A DNA stretch of 64,000 nucleotides from Sphingobacterium sp. LZ7M1 (GCF_024296865.1 NZ_CP101134.1:3844001-3908000), one strand, 5' to 3'; counted from the first letter of the stretch, positions 38,295 to 48,283 are shown. Numbers and translations are program-made. Notes: generated by a model from the sequence alone, not told the origin.

Positions 38295-39170
38295 ATGAAA
38301 AAGGAAAACGGCATAAAGATGTTCTTTAGGACAACCTACCAAACAGGTTCTCCTATCCCCTATATCATCTCCGTTCAGATATTTGTGTTTATCCTGATTC
38401 ATATTGCCGACTTACTGGTTGACTTGGGTGTCATTAAATTTCCATTGTACGATTGGTTGATCAGTAACCTGACTTTGCCCAATAGCTTTGCAGCATTTAT
38501 CCAGAAGCCATGGACTTTAGTGACCTTTCCATTTGTATACATTGGACTGTTCAATATCGTATTTGACTGTCTATGGTTATATTGGATGGGAAGTACATTT
38601 TTGAATTTCCTGAACAAAAGACAGTTAATGACGGTCTTTGTGGGTGCTTTTGCCATTTCTGGAATTAGCTTCCTCGCGCTGTCTGAAATTGATTTCCTTG
38701 CAAAAGGGCCAATCCCATATCTATTTTCAAATTCCATGGGACTTGCTGCCATTGTAGCTAGCCTATTGGTCCTGACCCCGAAGATGGAGATCAGGTTATT
38801 CCTGTTTGGAATCGTGAAATTCCGGACCATAGCAATCGTTTTTTTGGCCTTGCAGTTCTTGTTCTACGTATTTGCGAACCGTGCGGCGGCTGCGGCATTT
38901 CCATTGGCCATTCTATGGGGAATCACATTTATGTACCAACTGCAGGCAGGTAGGGACTTCAGTAAATTATTTTTGTACCAACCAAAAAAGAAACTTCGCG
39001 TGCTACATACCGTTAAAAAAACTCCAACCTATAAAAGCTATAAAGGCGATTTACCTAACCAGGAAGTAATAGATGAAATTTTGGATAAAATTTCTCAAAA
39101 TGGTTATGAAAGTCTATCTTCACGGGAAAAAGAAATACTGTTCAGGGTAAGTAGAGAAGAGCAAGAATAA
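38295..39170 (+). CDS. Catalytically degenerate rhomboid with C-terminal cytosolic tail
   Basis: 291 residues with rhomboid topology but without the protease site. The nucleophile motif is SNSMG at residues 145-149 in place of GASGA, the His-Asn region of the second loop reads VYIGLFNIVFDC, and the catalytic-His helix is NRAAAAAFPLAILWG without histidine. The C-terminal tail (about 255-291: EVIDEILDKISQNGYESLSSREKEILFRVSREE) is a conserved Bacteroidota helical module often found on such proteins. It may act as an iRhom-like binding or chaperone protein; this is inference. The gene overlaps the start of the next one by one base. Confidence 0.82.
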   Translation: MKKENGIKMFFRTTYQTGSPIPYIISVQIFVFILIHIADLLVDLGVIKFPLYDWLISNLTLPNSFAAFIQKPWTLVTFPFVYIGLFNIVFDCLWLYWMGSTFLNFLNKRQLMTVFVGAFAISGISFLALSEIDFLAKGPIPYLFSNSMGLAAIVASLLVLTPKMEIRLFLFGIVKFRTIAIVFLALQFLFYVFANRAAAAAFPLAILWGITFMYQLQAGRDFSKLFLYQPKKKLRVLHTVKKTPTYKSYKGDLPNQEVIDEILDKISQNGYESLSSREKEILFRVSREEQE

Positions 39171-40270
39171 TGTTGATTAAAAAAAAGAATTTAGGTTTCT
39201 TTAGCAAGACCGTTATGCTGGCCAATCTGGCTGCCATAGCTGCCCTTTTTTTATGTTATTCTGCCTCCATCATCAACCCTAAATCCTTCTGGCCAATATC
39301 ATTCCTTGGCTTGGGATATTTACCCATCTTATTGATCAATCTAGGGTTTATTTTCTACTGGATCCTTCGCAAACCGAAGTATTCCCTATTTTCCCTGATT
39401 GCCATCCTGATCGGCTGGAACCTGATGACCAAACATGTCACGTTCAACTCTCCTGACCCTGTGGTAAAGAATGACTCCTCCCTTCGTGTAATGACCTACA
39501 ATGTGCATATGCTGGAACCGGTTGAGAAAACAGATAAACCGGCAAAAGATGAGTTCACGGAGGTTATCAAGGAGGTGAATCCCGATGTTTTATGTTTGCA
39601 GGAGTTCAGCAGCACCATCAAAGGGAACAAAAGGTTCAGTGAAAAGATCAAGTCAAAGATCAACTTCGACAGTTATTACTTCGCCCCTTCCCAACAGAAC
39701 GAATACAACGCTTACGGACAGGTTATCTTTTCTAAATTCCCGATCATCAACTCGGGTCTGATCAAGAAAAATGAATATGGGATCAACCGTGTAATCTATG
39801 TCGATATCGTCAAGAATAAGGATACTGTGCGTGTTTACAATGTGCACCTACGTTCGTTTGGCCTGCAAAATGAGGATAAAGAATTCATCCAGAATCCTAA
39901 GACTGGCGATGGTACGGAAGAAACCAAGACCAAGCAGGTAGGCAGGAAGTTGAAATGGGCTTTTGAGCAGCGCAGCGACCAGGCAGAGTCCCTATATGAC
40001 CATATGCAAGAGACCAAATTCCCTAAGATCGTCATGGGAGATTTCAATGATACGCCAATGTCCTATTCTGTCAACTTGATTGGCAAGGATATGAAGAATG
40101 CTTTTCAGGAAAAGGGAAATGGCTGGGGAGTTACCCATTTTGAGTTATTGCCCATCCTGCAAATTGATTATATCTTTTGTGAGAATAACTTTACGGTCAA
40201 TAATTACAAGGTGGTCAAGAAGAAGTTATCAGACCACTACCCTATCTATGCAGACCTCAGGATAAACTAG
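39170..40270 (+). CDS. Membrane-anchored endonuclease/exonuclease/phosphatase family protein
   Basis: 366 residues: an N-terminal block of about three membrane segments (residues 12-88), then an extracytoplasmic EEP domain with its motifs in order: LRVMTYNVHML near residue 104, DVLCLQEFSS near 142 (metal-binding glutamate), NVHLRSFGL near 223, MGDFNDTP near 290 and SDHYPIYAD at the end (catalytic histidine). Substrate could be a phosphoester, lipid headgroup or nucleic acid. Its ATG overlaps the previous stop by one base. Its stop overlaps the stop of the convergent S41 gene in the tetranucleotide CTAG (40267-40270). Confidence 0.85.
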   Translation: MLIKKKNLGFFSKTVMLANLAAIAALFLCYSASIINPKSFWPISFLGLGYLPILLINLGFIFYWILRKPKYSLFSLIAILIGWNLMTKHVTFNSPDPVVKNDSSLRVMTYNVHMLEPVEKTDKPAKDEFTEVIKEVNPDVLCLQEFSSTIKGNKRFSEKIKSKINFDSYYFAPSQQNEYNAYGQVIFSKFPIINSGLIKKNEYGINRVIYVDIVKNKDTVRVYNVHLRSFGLQNEDKEFIQNPKTGDGTEETKTKQVGRKLKWAFEQRSDQAESLYDHMQETKFPKIVMGDFNDTPMSYSVNLIGKDMKNAFQEKGNGWGVTHFELLPILQIDYIFCENNFTVNNYKVVKKKLSDHYPIYADLRIN

Positions 40271-41871
40271 GTTGTATTCCCTTCTATTTGTCCCAATGCA
40301 GACTCTACAAAGGCATCATATCGGTTTTTGACCTTGTAATAGGCCTCTCTTCCAAAATAATACCTACCCAATAAAGCTTCAATATCACTTTGGATCAGAT
40401 CGTGAAGGTCCCTTTGTTTGCTTGCTGAAATATTCCAGCCTCTTTCTGTAAGGAACTTGATAAAGCTATTGTATTCGGAATCTGGCAGGTTATATCCTTG
40501 CAAGAAATTTTCAATGGAGTAGGCTGGCAATTTCTTGGTGAACCGACTGTAAACAAACTGTTCGATCAAGCTGGATTGCACCAGATCCTTGTACAATAAG
40601 CTGACCTCATTTGAATCGACTGGGATAATGACGTCTGGCACAATACCGCCACCACTGAAGAGCTTTTTGCCTAATTTAGTTTGATAGGCCTGGGCATGGG
40701 CATATGTGGTATCCAAAGACCATAAGCCTTTGTACATATTGACATAGTCGTTCATGATCGTCCAATTAGGACTGTATTTCCGTTGAATGCTCCGGCCTAA
40801 TGGCGTGTAGTACCTCGCAATGCTGAGGTTGATGGTAGATCCATCGGAGAAATCGAAAAGTTCCTGTACCGTAGCTTTACCATATGTCCTTCTTCCGATA
40901 ATGGTTCCACGGTCCCAATCCTGTACCGCTCCAGATACCACTTCGCTGGCAGAAGCCGTACGTTCATTGACCAACAGCACCAGTTTACCTTGGCTGTAGC
41001 TTCCATTTCCTTCTGAGAGATAATCCAGTCGATCTTCATGGGCTCCTTCGGTATAGACCATCAAACGTTGGTCGGGGAAGAATTCGCTGGCCATTTTAAT
41101 GGCAATATGGAAATATCCGCCTCCATTATCACGTAGGTCAAGGATCAGGCTTTTTGCGCCTTGTTTTTTAAGGTCAATAACTGCGTTTTTAAATTCTTCT
41201 GCTGTCTTTAGGGAAAACCTGCGGATACGGATAAAGCCAATGGTCGGTTTTATCATATAAGCGACATCCAGCGAGCTGACATTGATCTGGTCACGGATGG
41301 CCTTCAGTGGACCAGGCATTTTTATGGAATCGCGCTCGATTACCATGGAAACAACAGAACCACGCTTCCCGCGCATTAACTTTTCAACCTCATCCTTGCT
41401 GACCAAGGTACCGGCAACATCACGTTTACCAATCTTTAGGATCCGATCCCCTACTTTGAAACCACCTTTGTCCGCAGGACCATTGGTAATAACACCTACG
41501 ACCAATAAGGTATCATTCAGACTGAAATACTCCATACCTATTCCTTCGAAGGTCCCTTCCAGGACTTCGCTCTGGTTCTTGGATTCATTCGGTGTCAGAA
41601 AGGTGGAATACGGGTCTAAGTGAGAGATAATATGGTTAATGGCTCCGTTTTGGACGGAATCCATATTGATGCTATCGACATAACGATTGGAAATCAGGTC
41701 TACGACCTGTTGGATCTTATAGGAATTATCAGAGAGACCAATAGGCACTAAGGATCCGCCGGTATTGAATCCTTGCTGATCAGAATAATTCTGGCCAAGT
41801 ATCAATCCCAATAGCAGGGTGGCGGCATAAGTTGCTGCAACAAAAATATTTCGTTTTCTACCTTTTTGCAT
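40267..41871 (-). CDS. S41 family C-terminal processing protease (CtpA-like)
   Basis: Periplasmic serine protease of 534 residues. N-terminal membrane anchor or signal (residues 8-26), PDZ domain (about 105-185, EGIGMEYFSLNDT, GPADKGGFKVGDRILKIG) and tail-specific protease domain with Ser309 in TASASEVVSGA and Lys332 in RRTYGKATVQE, the Ser-Lys dyad of the family. It would cleave C-terminal tails of envelope proteins. Family members usually have a signal and PDZ like this one. Convergent with the EEP gene; stop codons overlap. Confidence 0.92.
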   Translation of the reverse strand: MQKGRKRNIFVAATYAATLLLGLILGQNYSDQQGFNTGGSLVPIGLSDNSYKIQQVVDLISNRYVDSINMDSVQNGAINHIISHLDPYSTFLTPNESKNQSEVLEGTFEGIGMEYFSLNDTLLVVGVITNGPADKGGFKVGDRILKIGKRDVAGTLVSKDEVEKLMRGKRGSVVSMVIERDSIKMPGPLKAIRDQINVSSLDVAYMIKPTIGFIRIRRFSLKTAEEFKNAVIDLKKQGAKSLILDLRDNGGGYFHIAIKMASEFFPDQRLMVYTEGAHEDRLDYLSEGNGSYSQGKLVLLVNERTASASEVVSGAVQDWDRGTIIGRRTYGKATVQELFDFSDGSTINLSIARYYTPLGRSIQRKYSPNWTIMNDYVNMYKGLWSLDTTYAHAQAYQTKLGKKLFSGGGIVPDVIIPVDSNEVSLLYKDLVQSSLIEQFVYSRFTKKLPAYSIENFLQGYNLPDSEYNSFIKFLTERGWNISASKQRDLHDLIQSDIEALLGRYYFGREAYYKVKNRYDAFVESALGQIEGNTT

Positions 41872-42008
41872 TTACGGTCTGGTCCGCAAAATTAATGAAT
41901 AACCAATTGTTTAAAAGAAATTTATAATAATTATTTTATAACAATTAACAGTCCAAAAAGGACCTTGGAACATAATATCTCCGCAATTTTCAATAATTTT
42001 ACAGTCAG

Positions 42009-42575
42009 ATGCACGAATTGGAACCATATTACAACTGGCGAGACTATTATATAGCCTCAGAAGATGAACGTAGTCCATTTTTTGGGACTGTTTATAGCGA
42101 GTTTGAATACGATAAAAGAATCTATAATTACCTACTTCATCCGCAATGGGATTATTTTGGTTCCCAGACGCTTTACCTGAAGATCCTTTTTACTGATTAT
42201 GATAAAGGATACTGCATCATTGAGTTTATTGGCGAATGGAACGATGCTATTTACAACGATATCATGGTCCTGAAAAGGGAATTGATCGACCTATTGATCG
42301 AAGAGGGCATCAACAAGTTTATCCTGATCGGTGAAAACATCCTGAACTTCCATGCTTCGGATGATTCCTATTATGAGGAATGGTTCAATGATATCGAAGA
42401 TGGATGGATCGCTGGAATCGACTTCAGGGAGCATGTGATCAAAGAGTTTATGGATAACCATATCGACTACTATATCAATTTCGGAGAATACCTCAACAAC
42501 TTTCCTTGGCGGACCTTAAAACCTAAACAGGTATATCATCATATCGAGGAACATATACAGAAGCGGTTATCCTAA
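42009..42575 (+). CDS. Conserved hypothetical protein, acidic and aromatic-rich
   Basis: I do not recognise the family. 188 residues, soluble, with no signal or membrane segment, very rich in Tyr, Trp, Phe, Asp and Glu (for example EWFNDIEDGW, DNHIDYYINFGEYL). Alternating beta strand and helix pattern (TLYLKILFTD, YCIIEFIGEW, DIMVLKRELIDLLIEEG, KFILIGEN) suggests an alpha/beta fold. It sits alone between the S41 protease and fumC. Start at the ATG at 42009. Confidence 0.7.
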   Translation: MHELEPYYNWRDYYIASEDERSPFFGTVYSEFEYDKRIYNYLLHPQWDYFGSQTLYLKILFTDYDKGYCIIEFIGEWNDAIYNDIMVLKRELIDLLIEEGINKFILIGENILNFHASDDSYYEEWFNDIEDGWIAGIDFREHVIKEFMDNHIDYYINFGEYLNNFPWRTLKPKQVYHHIEEHIQKRLS

Positions 42576-42625
42576 AATATAGGGTAATAGGCTGGCTTAT
42601 TTTAGCTTAATTCTCTATTTTTCCT

Positions 42626-42633
42626 TAGATTTG
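42626..42633 (+). promoter_or_regulatory. Probable -7 box of fumC
   Basis: TAGATTTG, 20 bases before the fumC ATG. No good -33 TTG at the expected spacing. Confidence 0.45.
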
Positions 42634-42653
42634 CCTATCAAAACATTGTAATT

Positions 42654-44051
42654 ATGTCATTCAGAATAGAAAAAGACACCATGGGTGAAGTTCAGGTTCC
42701 AGCGGACAAATACTGGGGTGCACAAACTGAACGTTCTAGAAACAACTTTAAAATCGGACCGGCAGCTTCTATGCCACATGAAATCATCGAAGGATTTGCT
42801 TACTTGAAAAAAGCAGCTGCTTATGCAAACTGTGAATTAGGAGTATTACCGCAAGAAAAACGTGATGCTATCGCTGCAGTATGTGATGAAATCCTTGCCG
42901 GTAAGCTTGATGATCAATTCCCTTTGGTAATCTGGCAAACAGGTTCGGGAACTCAATCCAACATGAATGTAAATGAAGTAGTTGCTAACCGTGCTCAGGT
43001 ATTAGCTGGTGGAAAAATTGGTGAAGGTGACCCTGTGTTGAAAGCTAATGACGATGTAAATAAATCACAATCTTCAAATGATACATTCCCAACAGGAATG
43101 CACATCGCTGCCTACAAAGCTGTTGTGGAAGTGACTATTCCAGGTGTTGAGAAATTACGAGATACCTTGAAGAAAAAATCTGAAGAGTTCATGAACGTTG
43201 TAAAAATCGGCCGCACACACTTAATGGATGCGACTCCTCTTACTTTAGGTCAAGAACTTTCTGGATATGTTGCGCAATTGAACTACGGAATCAAAGCGGT
43301 TAAAAACACCTTAGCTCACCTATCTGAATTAGCTTTGGGGGGTACAGCTGTAGGTACCGGATTAAATACGCCAAAAGGATATGACGTATTGGTAGCAAAA
43401 TATATCGCTCAGTTTACAGGATTGCCATTTGTGACTGCTGAAAATAAATTTGAAGCATTAGCTGCTCATGATGCAATCGTGGAAACGCACGGAGCATTGA
43501 AGCAATTGGCCGTTTCATTGAATAAGATCGCAAATGATATCCGTATGTTGGCTTCTGGCCCTCGTTCAGGAATCGGAGAGATCTTGATCCCTGAGAATGA
43601 ACCAGGATCTTCTATCATGCCAGGAAAAGTAAACCCAACTCAATGTGAAGCATTGACAATGGTGGCCGCTCAGGTGATGGGTAATGATGTTGCTATTACC
43701 ATTGGTGGTACTCAAGGACATTACGAATTGAACGTGTTCAAACCAGTTATGGCTGCAAACTTCTTACAGTCTGCTAGATTGATCGGTGATGCTTGTGTGT
43801 CTTTCGAAGAACACTGTGCAATCGGTATTGAACCAAACTACGATCGTATCAAACAATTAGTAGACAACTCATTGATGTTGGTTACTGCCTTGAACACCAA
43901 GATCGGTTACTATAAAGCTGCTGAGATTGCTCAAACAGCTCATAAAAACAATTCTACCTTGAAAGAAACAGCTATCAAATTAGGTTATGTAACTGCTGAG
44001 GAATTTGACGAGTGGGTTAAACCTGAAGAGATGGTAGGTAGCTTAAAATAA
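42654..44051 (+). CDS. fumC: Fumarate hydratase class II
   Basis: Tetrameric, iron-independent fumarase of 465 residues interconverting fumarate and malate in the citric acid cycle. Seen: [16 protein letters not shown] near residue 94, [11 protein letters not shown] near 137, [10 protein letters not shown] with His189 near the active site, and the signature loop [11 protein letters not shown] at 318-328 holding the catalytic serine. Length is normal. The small lipoprotein gene starts five bases after its stop and may be co-transcribed. Confidence 0.97.
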   Translation: MSFRIEKDTMGEVQVPADKYWGAQTERSRNNFKIGPAASMPHEIIEGFAYLKKAAAYANCELGVLPQEKRDAIAAVCDEILAGKLDDQFPLVIWQTGSGTQSNMNVNEVVANRAQVLAGGKIGEGDPVLKANDDVNKSQSSNDTFPTGMHIAAYKAVVEVTIPGVEKLRDTLKKKSEEFMNVVKIGRTHLMDATPLTLGQELSGYVAQLNYGIKAVKNTLAHLSELALGGTAVGTGLNTPKGYDVLVAKYIAQFTGLPFVTAENKFEALAAHDAIVETHGALKQLAVSLNKIANDIRMLASGPRSGIGEILIPENEPGSSIMPGKVNPTQCEALTMVAAQVMGNDVAITIGGTQGHYELNVFKPVMAANFLQSARLIGDACVSFEEHCAIGIEPNYDRIKQLVDNSLMLVTALNTKIGYYKAAEIAQTAHKNNSTLKETAIKLGYVTAEEFDEWVKPEEMVGSLK

Positions 44052-44055
44052 CATA

Positions 44056-44589
44056 GTGAATAAACAGAATAAAACATATTCTCAATTAAAAGCATACCTA
44101 TCGATTGTGATAGGTATGCTTTTTATTTTCTCGAGTTGCCAAAGGCATTCTGATATGCAAGGCGAAGGTGAAGATTATCTGCAAGGTGTATGGGTGCAGG
44201 ACAGTATCCCTGGACAAGAAGAGATGCTGAATTATACCTTACATGAGTTTAGATTCACTTGCGATTCGGTCTATACCATTATGCATGTCAAGAACGATGT
44301 CAAGAGCATCCCTGATAGTTGCTATAAAGATGGCAAATGGACTGAATACGCCAAAGCAGTGTACTCTGTCCGTGCTGACAGCATGATCGTTGAAGGGGTA
44401 TACACCAAAGAAAACGGTAAACAGAAGATTTCTGGCTGCTACAAGCAAGGTCCTTATGTACCGAGGTACTTGATAAAGTCCAAAAGCAAGGATAGTTTGG
44501 TATTGGAAAATAAATTTGATAGCCGGCCTATCATATTGAGAAAAACAGCCGATATTACCTGTGTTCCCAAGAAACGTTGGGAATTATAG
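44056..44589 (+). CDS. Small lipoprotein of unknown function
   Basis: 177 residues from a GTG start five bases after the fumC stop; the only downstream ATG (Met21) would cut into the signal peptide, so GTG is favoured. The signal ends in IFSSC at Cys28, a lipoprotein site. The mature part looks beta-rich (GVWVQDSIPGQ, YTLHEFRFTCDSVYTIMHV, SMIVEGVYTKENGKQKISGCYKQG), like small lipocalin-like envelope lipoproteins of Bacteroidota. No specific function is suggested. It ends at a strong bidirectional terminator. Confidence 0.75.
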   Translation: MNKQNKTYSQLKAYLSIVIGMLFIFSSCQRHSDMQGEGEDYLQGVWVQDSIPGQEEMLNYTLHEFRFTCDSVYTIMHVKNDVKSIPDSCYKDGKWTEYAKAVYSVRADSMIVEGVYTKENGKQKISGCYKQGPYVPRYLIKSKSKDSLVLENKFDSRPIILRKTADITCVPKKRWEL

Positions 44590-44635
44590 ATAAAAGAAAA
44601 AGCCAAGGATTACCTTGGCTTTTTCTTTTATCTAT
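44586..44635. terminator. Bidirectional terminator, 23-base-pair perfect stem
   Basis: Perfect inverted repeat with a four-base loop (atta), centre agccaagg / ccttggct, between the convergent lipoprotein and telA genes. Confidence 0.92.
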
Positions 44636-44641
44636 TAAATC

Positions 44642-45748
44642 TTAATTGATCAACCTGTTATCATCAGAAGACTTTAAGATATGGTTCTTAAGTTCAGTTT
44701 CCGCAATCAATAATTCCCCTTCTGCTACCTTACGTTTCTCACGACCTTCACGCTGAATTCGCAATACCTCTTCGATGGTAGTGATGATATCGGTATTAGC
44801 TTTCTTAATGGTATCCATATCAATGATTCCTCTTTCTGTTTCTTTGGCAACATTGATGGTTGCTTCTTTCAACATTTCAGAGTTTCTCTTCAGCAATTCA
44901 TTTGTAGCATCAGTAACTGCTCTTTGTGCCTCTAAGGCACTTTGTGCATGGGCAATACCTAGTGTAAGGACCATTTGGTTCTTCCACAAAGGTAGTGTAT
45001 TGACGATACTTGATTGAATCTTTTCCATCAAGGAACTACTGTTGCTCTGAATCATCCTAATCTGCGGAGCCGTTTGTAGCACCACCATACGGGTAAGTTT
45101 CAGATCATGGACCTTACGTTCAAAACGCACAACATGTTGTTCCATGTCTTTATACTCTTGCACCTTATGCTGATCGCCAGTTGCTTCAGCTTCAGCTTTC
45201 AGAGCAGGCAAAGTCGTGGTCAGGACTTCATTTAGTTTTTCTTCCCCTGCTTGGATATGCAGAGAAAGGTCCTTGAAATACTGTTGATTTTGGACAAATA
45301 GCTTATCGAAGATATTGACATCCTTCGCTAAGTTTTTATAATGTCCTTCTAACTTCAGTTCAATGGAATGGATGTTCTTTTCCACGGAAGCATACTCAGT
45401 ACGCATTCTCCCGATTTTCTTTTTGAGATTATCAAAGAATGGCAATAAAGGTTTTTTATTAACCCTTTCATCAAACTCACGGATTTCAGAACGTAGGTTG
45501 ACCAAAATATCCTCGGCACCTCCTAAATCTTTTGTACGGACTTGTTTCAAGATCTCGTTCGAGAAGTTGCTCACATTACTTTGCGTACCTACCCCAAACT
45601 GAATGATGTCCGTAGTAGAGGTCAAATTAATCTTGTCTTTATATTGCTTAATCAATTGTTTTTCCTCTTCTGAGAAATTCACTTTCACCTCTGAGGGCTT
45701 ATTCTGGTTTTGATCATCGTCCAGATGTGTCAAATCTAAATTTGCCAT
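44642..45748 (-). CDS. telA: TelA/KlaA family toxic anion resistance protein
   Basis: Cytosolic helical protein of 368 residues in the TelA family, originally linked to tellurite resistance and more broadly to cell-envelope stress. The segments FFDNLKKKIGRMRTEYASVEKNIHSIELKLEGHYKNL, LQTAPQIRMIQSNSSSLMEKIQSSIVNTLPLWKNQMVLTLG and LLKRNSEMLKEATINVAKETERGIIDMDTIKKANTDI are family hallmarks and strongly coiled-coil. One base separates it from the xpaC-like gene upstream; this pairing is common. The biochemical role is not known. Confidence 0.9.
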   Translation of the reverse strand: MANLDLTHLDDDQNQNKPSEVKVNFSEEEKQLIKQYKDKINLTSTTDIIQFGVGTQSNVSNFSNEILKQVRTKDLGGAEDILVNLRSEIREFDERVNKKPLLPFFDNLKKKIGRMRTEYASVEKNIHSIELKLEGHYKNLAKDVNIFDKLFVQNQQYFKDLSLHIQAGEEKLNEVLTTTLPALKAEAEATGDQHKVQEYKDMEQHVVRFERKVHDLKLTRMVVLQTAPQIRMIQSNSSSLMEKIQSSIVNTLPLWKNQMVLTLGIAHAQSALEAQRAVTDATNELLKRNSEMLKEATINVAKETERGIIDMDTIKKANTDIITTIEEVLRIQREGREKRKVAEGELLIAETELKNHILKSSDDNRLIN

Positions 45749-45749
45749 A

Positions 45750-46535
45750 TTATTCTTTTAAAAGGTTTCTACTTTTTAAGGTCTGAATATATACATCGGT
45801 TTCAGCCGACACATCTAACATTCCCATTTTAAATTGATTTGTTACTTCTTCTTCTACAGCGACCGCAGCTTGGCGTATCACCTCTTCCAGCTTCTTCTTG
45901 GACTCATAGGTCACTGTATTGTTCAATCTTGCGTTTTCCAATTCATCATATTGCATCAGCACATTCACGATGGTGGAGTGTCGAACCAAAAACTTCTCTG
46001 CTTCCCGCTTATCCTTTTTCTCCAACAATTGAAATAACCGCAATATCTTGTCGATATCCTTATGGATGTTATTATTATCTATTTCTTTTCGCCAGTGCAA
46101 TAGTCTTTCTACAAAAAATTGAGGTGTATCTATAGTTGGCGCGGATATTTCAAGACGTTTTTGAGAACCCATACTAGAAATCCAATACAGGTCACGGACT
46201 TCGGACAGTTCAAGTCTCTGTAAGTATGGCTTCGCTTGATTCAGCAGCAGGCCATTTCCAACTACATAAGACAATACCGATCCTCCCAATGTCAATAACA
46301 TTGCCTGGCTTAGCGTCCCAAAAAACATAACGAAGGAAACAAGGAGTCCAATCTCGACTGCCAACAGCAGCCAAGCGGTAAACATCCAAGAACGCACCTT
46401 AGCTTTCTTTGCCTGCGACATCATCACCAAAGGATGCACGTGTATTGGCAAAGGAAGAAACATCAGGATGGATAAAAAGGTCCATACCAGCTGTCTAATC
46501 TCCCAAGGTCTACTTTTTTTCGTTGCCCAACCCAT
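45750..46535 (-). CDS. XpaC-like membrane protein
   Basis: 261 residues: two or three N-terminal hydrophobic segments (about residues 15-30, 50-75, 80-98) and a C-terminal helical domain whose ending (LMQYDELEN, ESKKKLEEVIRQAAVAVEEEVTNQFKMGMLDVSAETDVYIQTLKSRNLL) resembles the XpaC family, named for 5-bromo-4-chloroindolyl phosphate hydrolysis in Bacillus. XpaC and TelA genes frequently sit together, as here, and probably work together at the membrane. First gene of the two-gene operon. Confidence 0.75.
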   Translation of the reverse strand: MGWATKKSRPWEIRQLVWTFLSILMFLPLPIHVHPLVMMSQAKKAKVRSWMFTAWLLLAVEIGLLVSFVMFFGTLSQAMLLTLGGSVLSYVVGNGLLLNQAKPYLQRLELSEVRDLYWISSMGSQKRLEISAPTIDTPQFFVERLLHWRKEIDNNNIHKDIDKILRLFQLLEKKDKREAEKFLVRHSTIVNVLMQYDELENARLNNTVTYESKKKLEEVIRQAAVAVEEEVTNQFKMGMLDVSAETDVYIQTLKSRNLLKE

Positions 46536-46634
46536 TCTTTAAATTTAAATATTATTTGTAAAAATACACCAATTCTTATTCCAATGATAGCAATCAGCCA
46601 TAGTATTAGGTAATTGGCGGTAAATCACCTGCCA

Positions 46635-48152
46635 TTACGTCATTTTTGTCGGTGAATTCCCCTCAAGGTTTTCTATCAGTGTTAACGTGATGTCGTATGG
46701 TTTTCGTTTTTCCCAACGAGAAATTAACCAAGAAATGAAACTCAGATTAAAAATGTCCTTGTTTTCATCCAAGTCCAGCATAGAATAAACAGTTTCCTGG
46801 AAACTTTGTTGAAAGACCAGATCAGGTTTCATCAAATATTTCTCGACCAAGCCTAGAAAATCCAATACCCGAGACTCTTTCACCTGAAGTAGATATTGCT
46901 TATACCTCCGCTTGAAACTCCTCAACCTTGACATGGCCAATTCAATATTCTCAAACTGTGCATGCAATAATATTTCCATCAAGTTCTTACGGATACTCCA
47001 CAGCATCCCTAACTTCTTTTCATACCAAGCGTCAGTATGTGTCAATTTTGACAGGATCCTTATAGCCTTAAGGTCATTCAACTGACCCAAGAACATCGTT
47101 TTACTTAATATCAGGTCATCGATGTCAGCCTGCGCACTTTGTTTCCCCAAATTATCTAATGTATCATCAATAACAATAGCCGCTTCCGCTGCCCTACCAG
47201 AAAAAAAATAGTTCAATGCATAGAGCAACTGTTTTCTGTTCCATAGCAACGCCCTATACTGTTTATGCTGTTCTGATAAATCATCCAACTGCTTTAGGTA
47301 TTTCAGGCTTTCTTCAAAAGACCTGTTCCTTAAATTAAAATTAGCCAAATAGTAAAGAATATGTAAATGATAAAAAACCTGGGAAGGTTGATTCATCTTT
47401 TGGCTTTCAATGAACCGATGGCTCTTTACCAAATACCTTTCCACCAAACTATAGTTCTGATTGATGGCGGCATATTCATTGGCAATAAATAAAATTTGAT
47501 AAAGTGATTTATAATTCATCAGATCCAACATATTGATCTGATATTGCTTGATGGTCTTCTCGATCAACTCCGTCAAATTGATCACCTTGGCTTTCAAATG
47601 GATTTCATTCAATTCTTTCCTCAGTGCAGCATAGGCCAAACGCAACTTCGCCTCCCGCTGCATATGGTTCTGGTTGATCCGAAACTTTTCTGTCAGCTCA
47701 TCCAGATTAACTGCAGCATCTAGATGCGAATATTGTAGCTTTAACAACAGGATCTCATTCAATAAACTAAACTGCTCCTGCGCAACCGCCAATCTTTCAG
47801 CCTTCTCCAATGACCTGAAACCGATCTTTTCCAGGTTGTTCTCAAGCAGATACCTCGCCACAACAAAATTCCGAAGGATATCATAAGATTCATCGGTACT
47901 GTTTTCAAAGGTTCTTTGTGAGAGGAACACAAGCAGGCTATCGTGCAATCTTTTCCGCAAGGCATGGTATGCATCCCTGTTTTTAGAATTTTTATAAAGG
48001 CTTTCTATTGATTTTATATCGTCAGTTTCTATCAAATTGAACAATTTGATATTCTTCACATCATTCCTTTTATTTTTCTTTGTCAAATAACTCTTAAAAT
48101 CACTTTTATCTTGATTATTCAACAATTTTATCAACTCATTAAGAGAATCCAT
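46635..48152 (-). CDS. Large alpha-helical repeat protein of unknown function
   Basis: 505 residues from the ATG at 48152 (a TTG six bases upstream is less likely). No signal or membrane segment. The sequence is almost entirely helix with TPR-like spacing (FHLHILYYLANFNLRNRSFEESLKYLKQLDDLSEQH near 260; SGRAAEAAIVIDDTLDNLG near 330), rich in Leu, Lys and Gln. Similar uncharacterised proteins occur in Sphingobacteriales as far as I recall. It is divergent from the YiaA-like gene; no partner is evident. Confidence 0.65.
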   Translation of the reverse strand: MDSLNELIKLLNNQDKSDFKSYLTKKNKRNDVKNIKLFNLIETDDIKSIESLYKNSKNRDAYHALRKRLHDSLLVFLSQRTFENSTDESYDILRNFVVARYLLENNLEKIGFRSLEKAERLAVAQEQFSLLNEILLLKLQYSHLDAAVNLDELTEKFRINQNHMQREAKLRLAYAALRKELNEIHLKAKVINLTELIEKTIKQYQINMLDLMNYKSLYQILFIANEYAAINQNYSLVERYLVKSHRFIESQKMNQPSQVFYHLHILYYLANFNLRNRSFEESLKYLKQLDDLSEQHKQYRALLWNRKQLLYALNYFFSGRAAEAAIVIDDTLDNLGKQSAQADIDDLILSKTMFLGQLNDLKAIRILSKLTHTDAWYEKKLGMLWSIRKNLMEILLHAQFENIELAMSRLRSFKRRYKQYLLQVKESRVLDFLGLVEKYLMKPDLVFQQSFQETVYSMLDLDENKDIFNLSFISWLISRWEKRKPYDITLTLIENLEGNSPTKMT

Positions 48153-48283
48153 GTACAAACATTTTTATTAAAACACAACATAAATTTACATTATATATCA
48201 TCAGTTAACAACAATTATTTGGTTTCACAGGCAAAGTTTGAACCCGACCTTTGGGTCAGTATTAATCATAAAAACAAAAAAAA

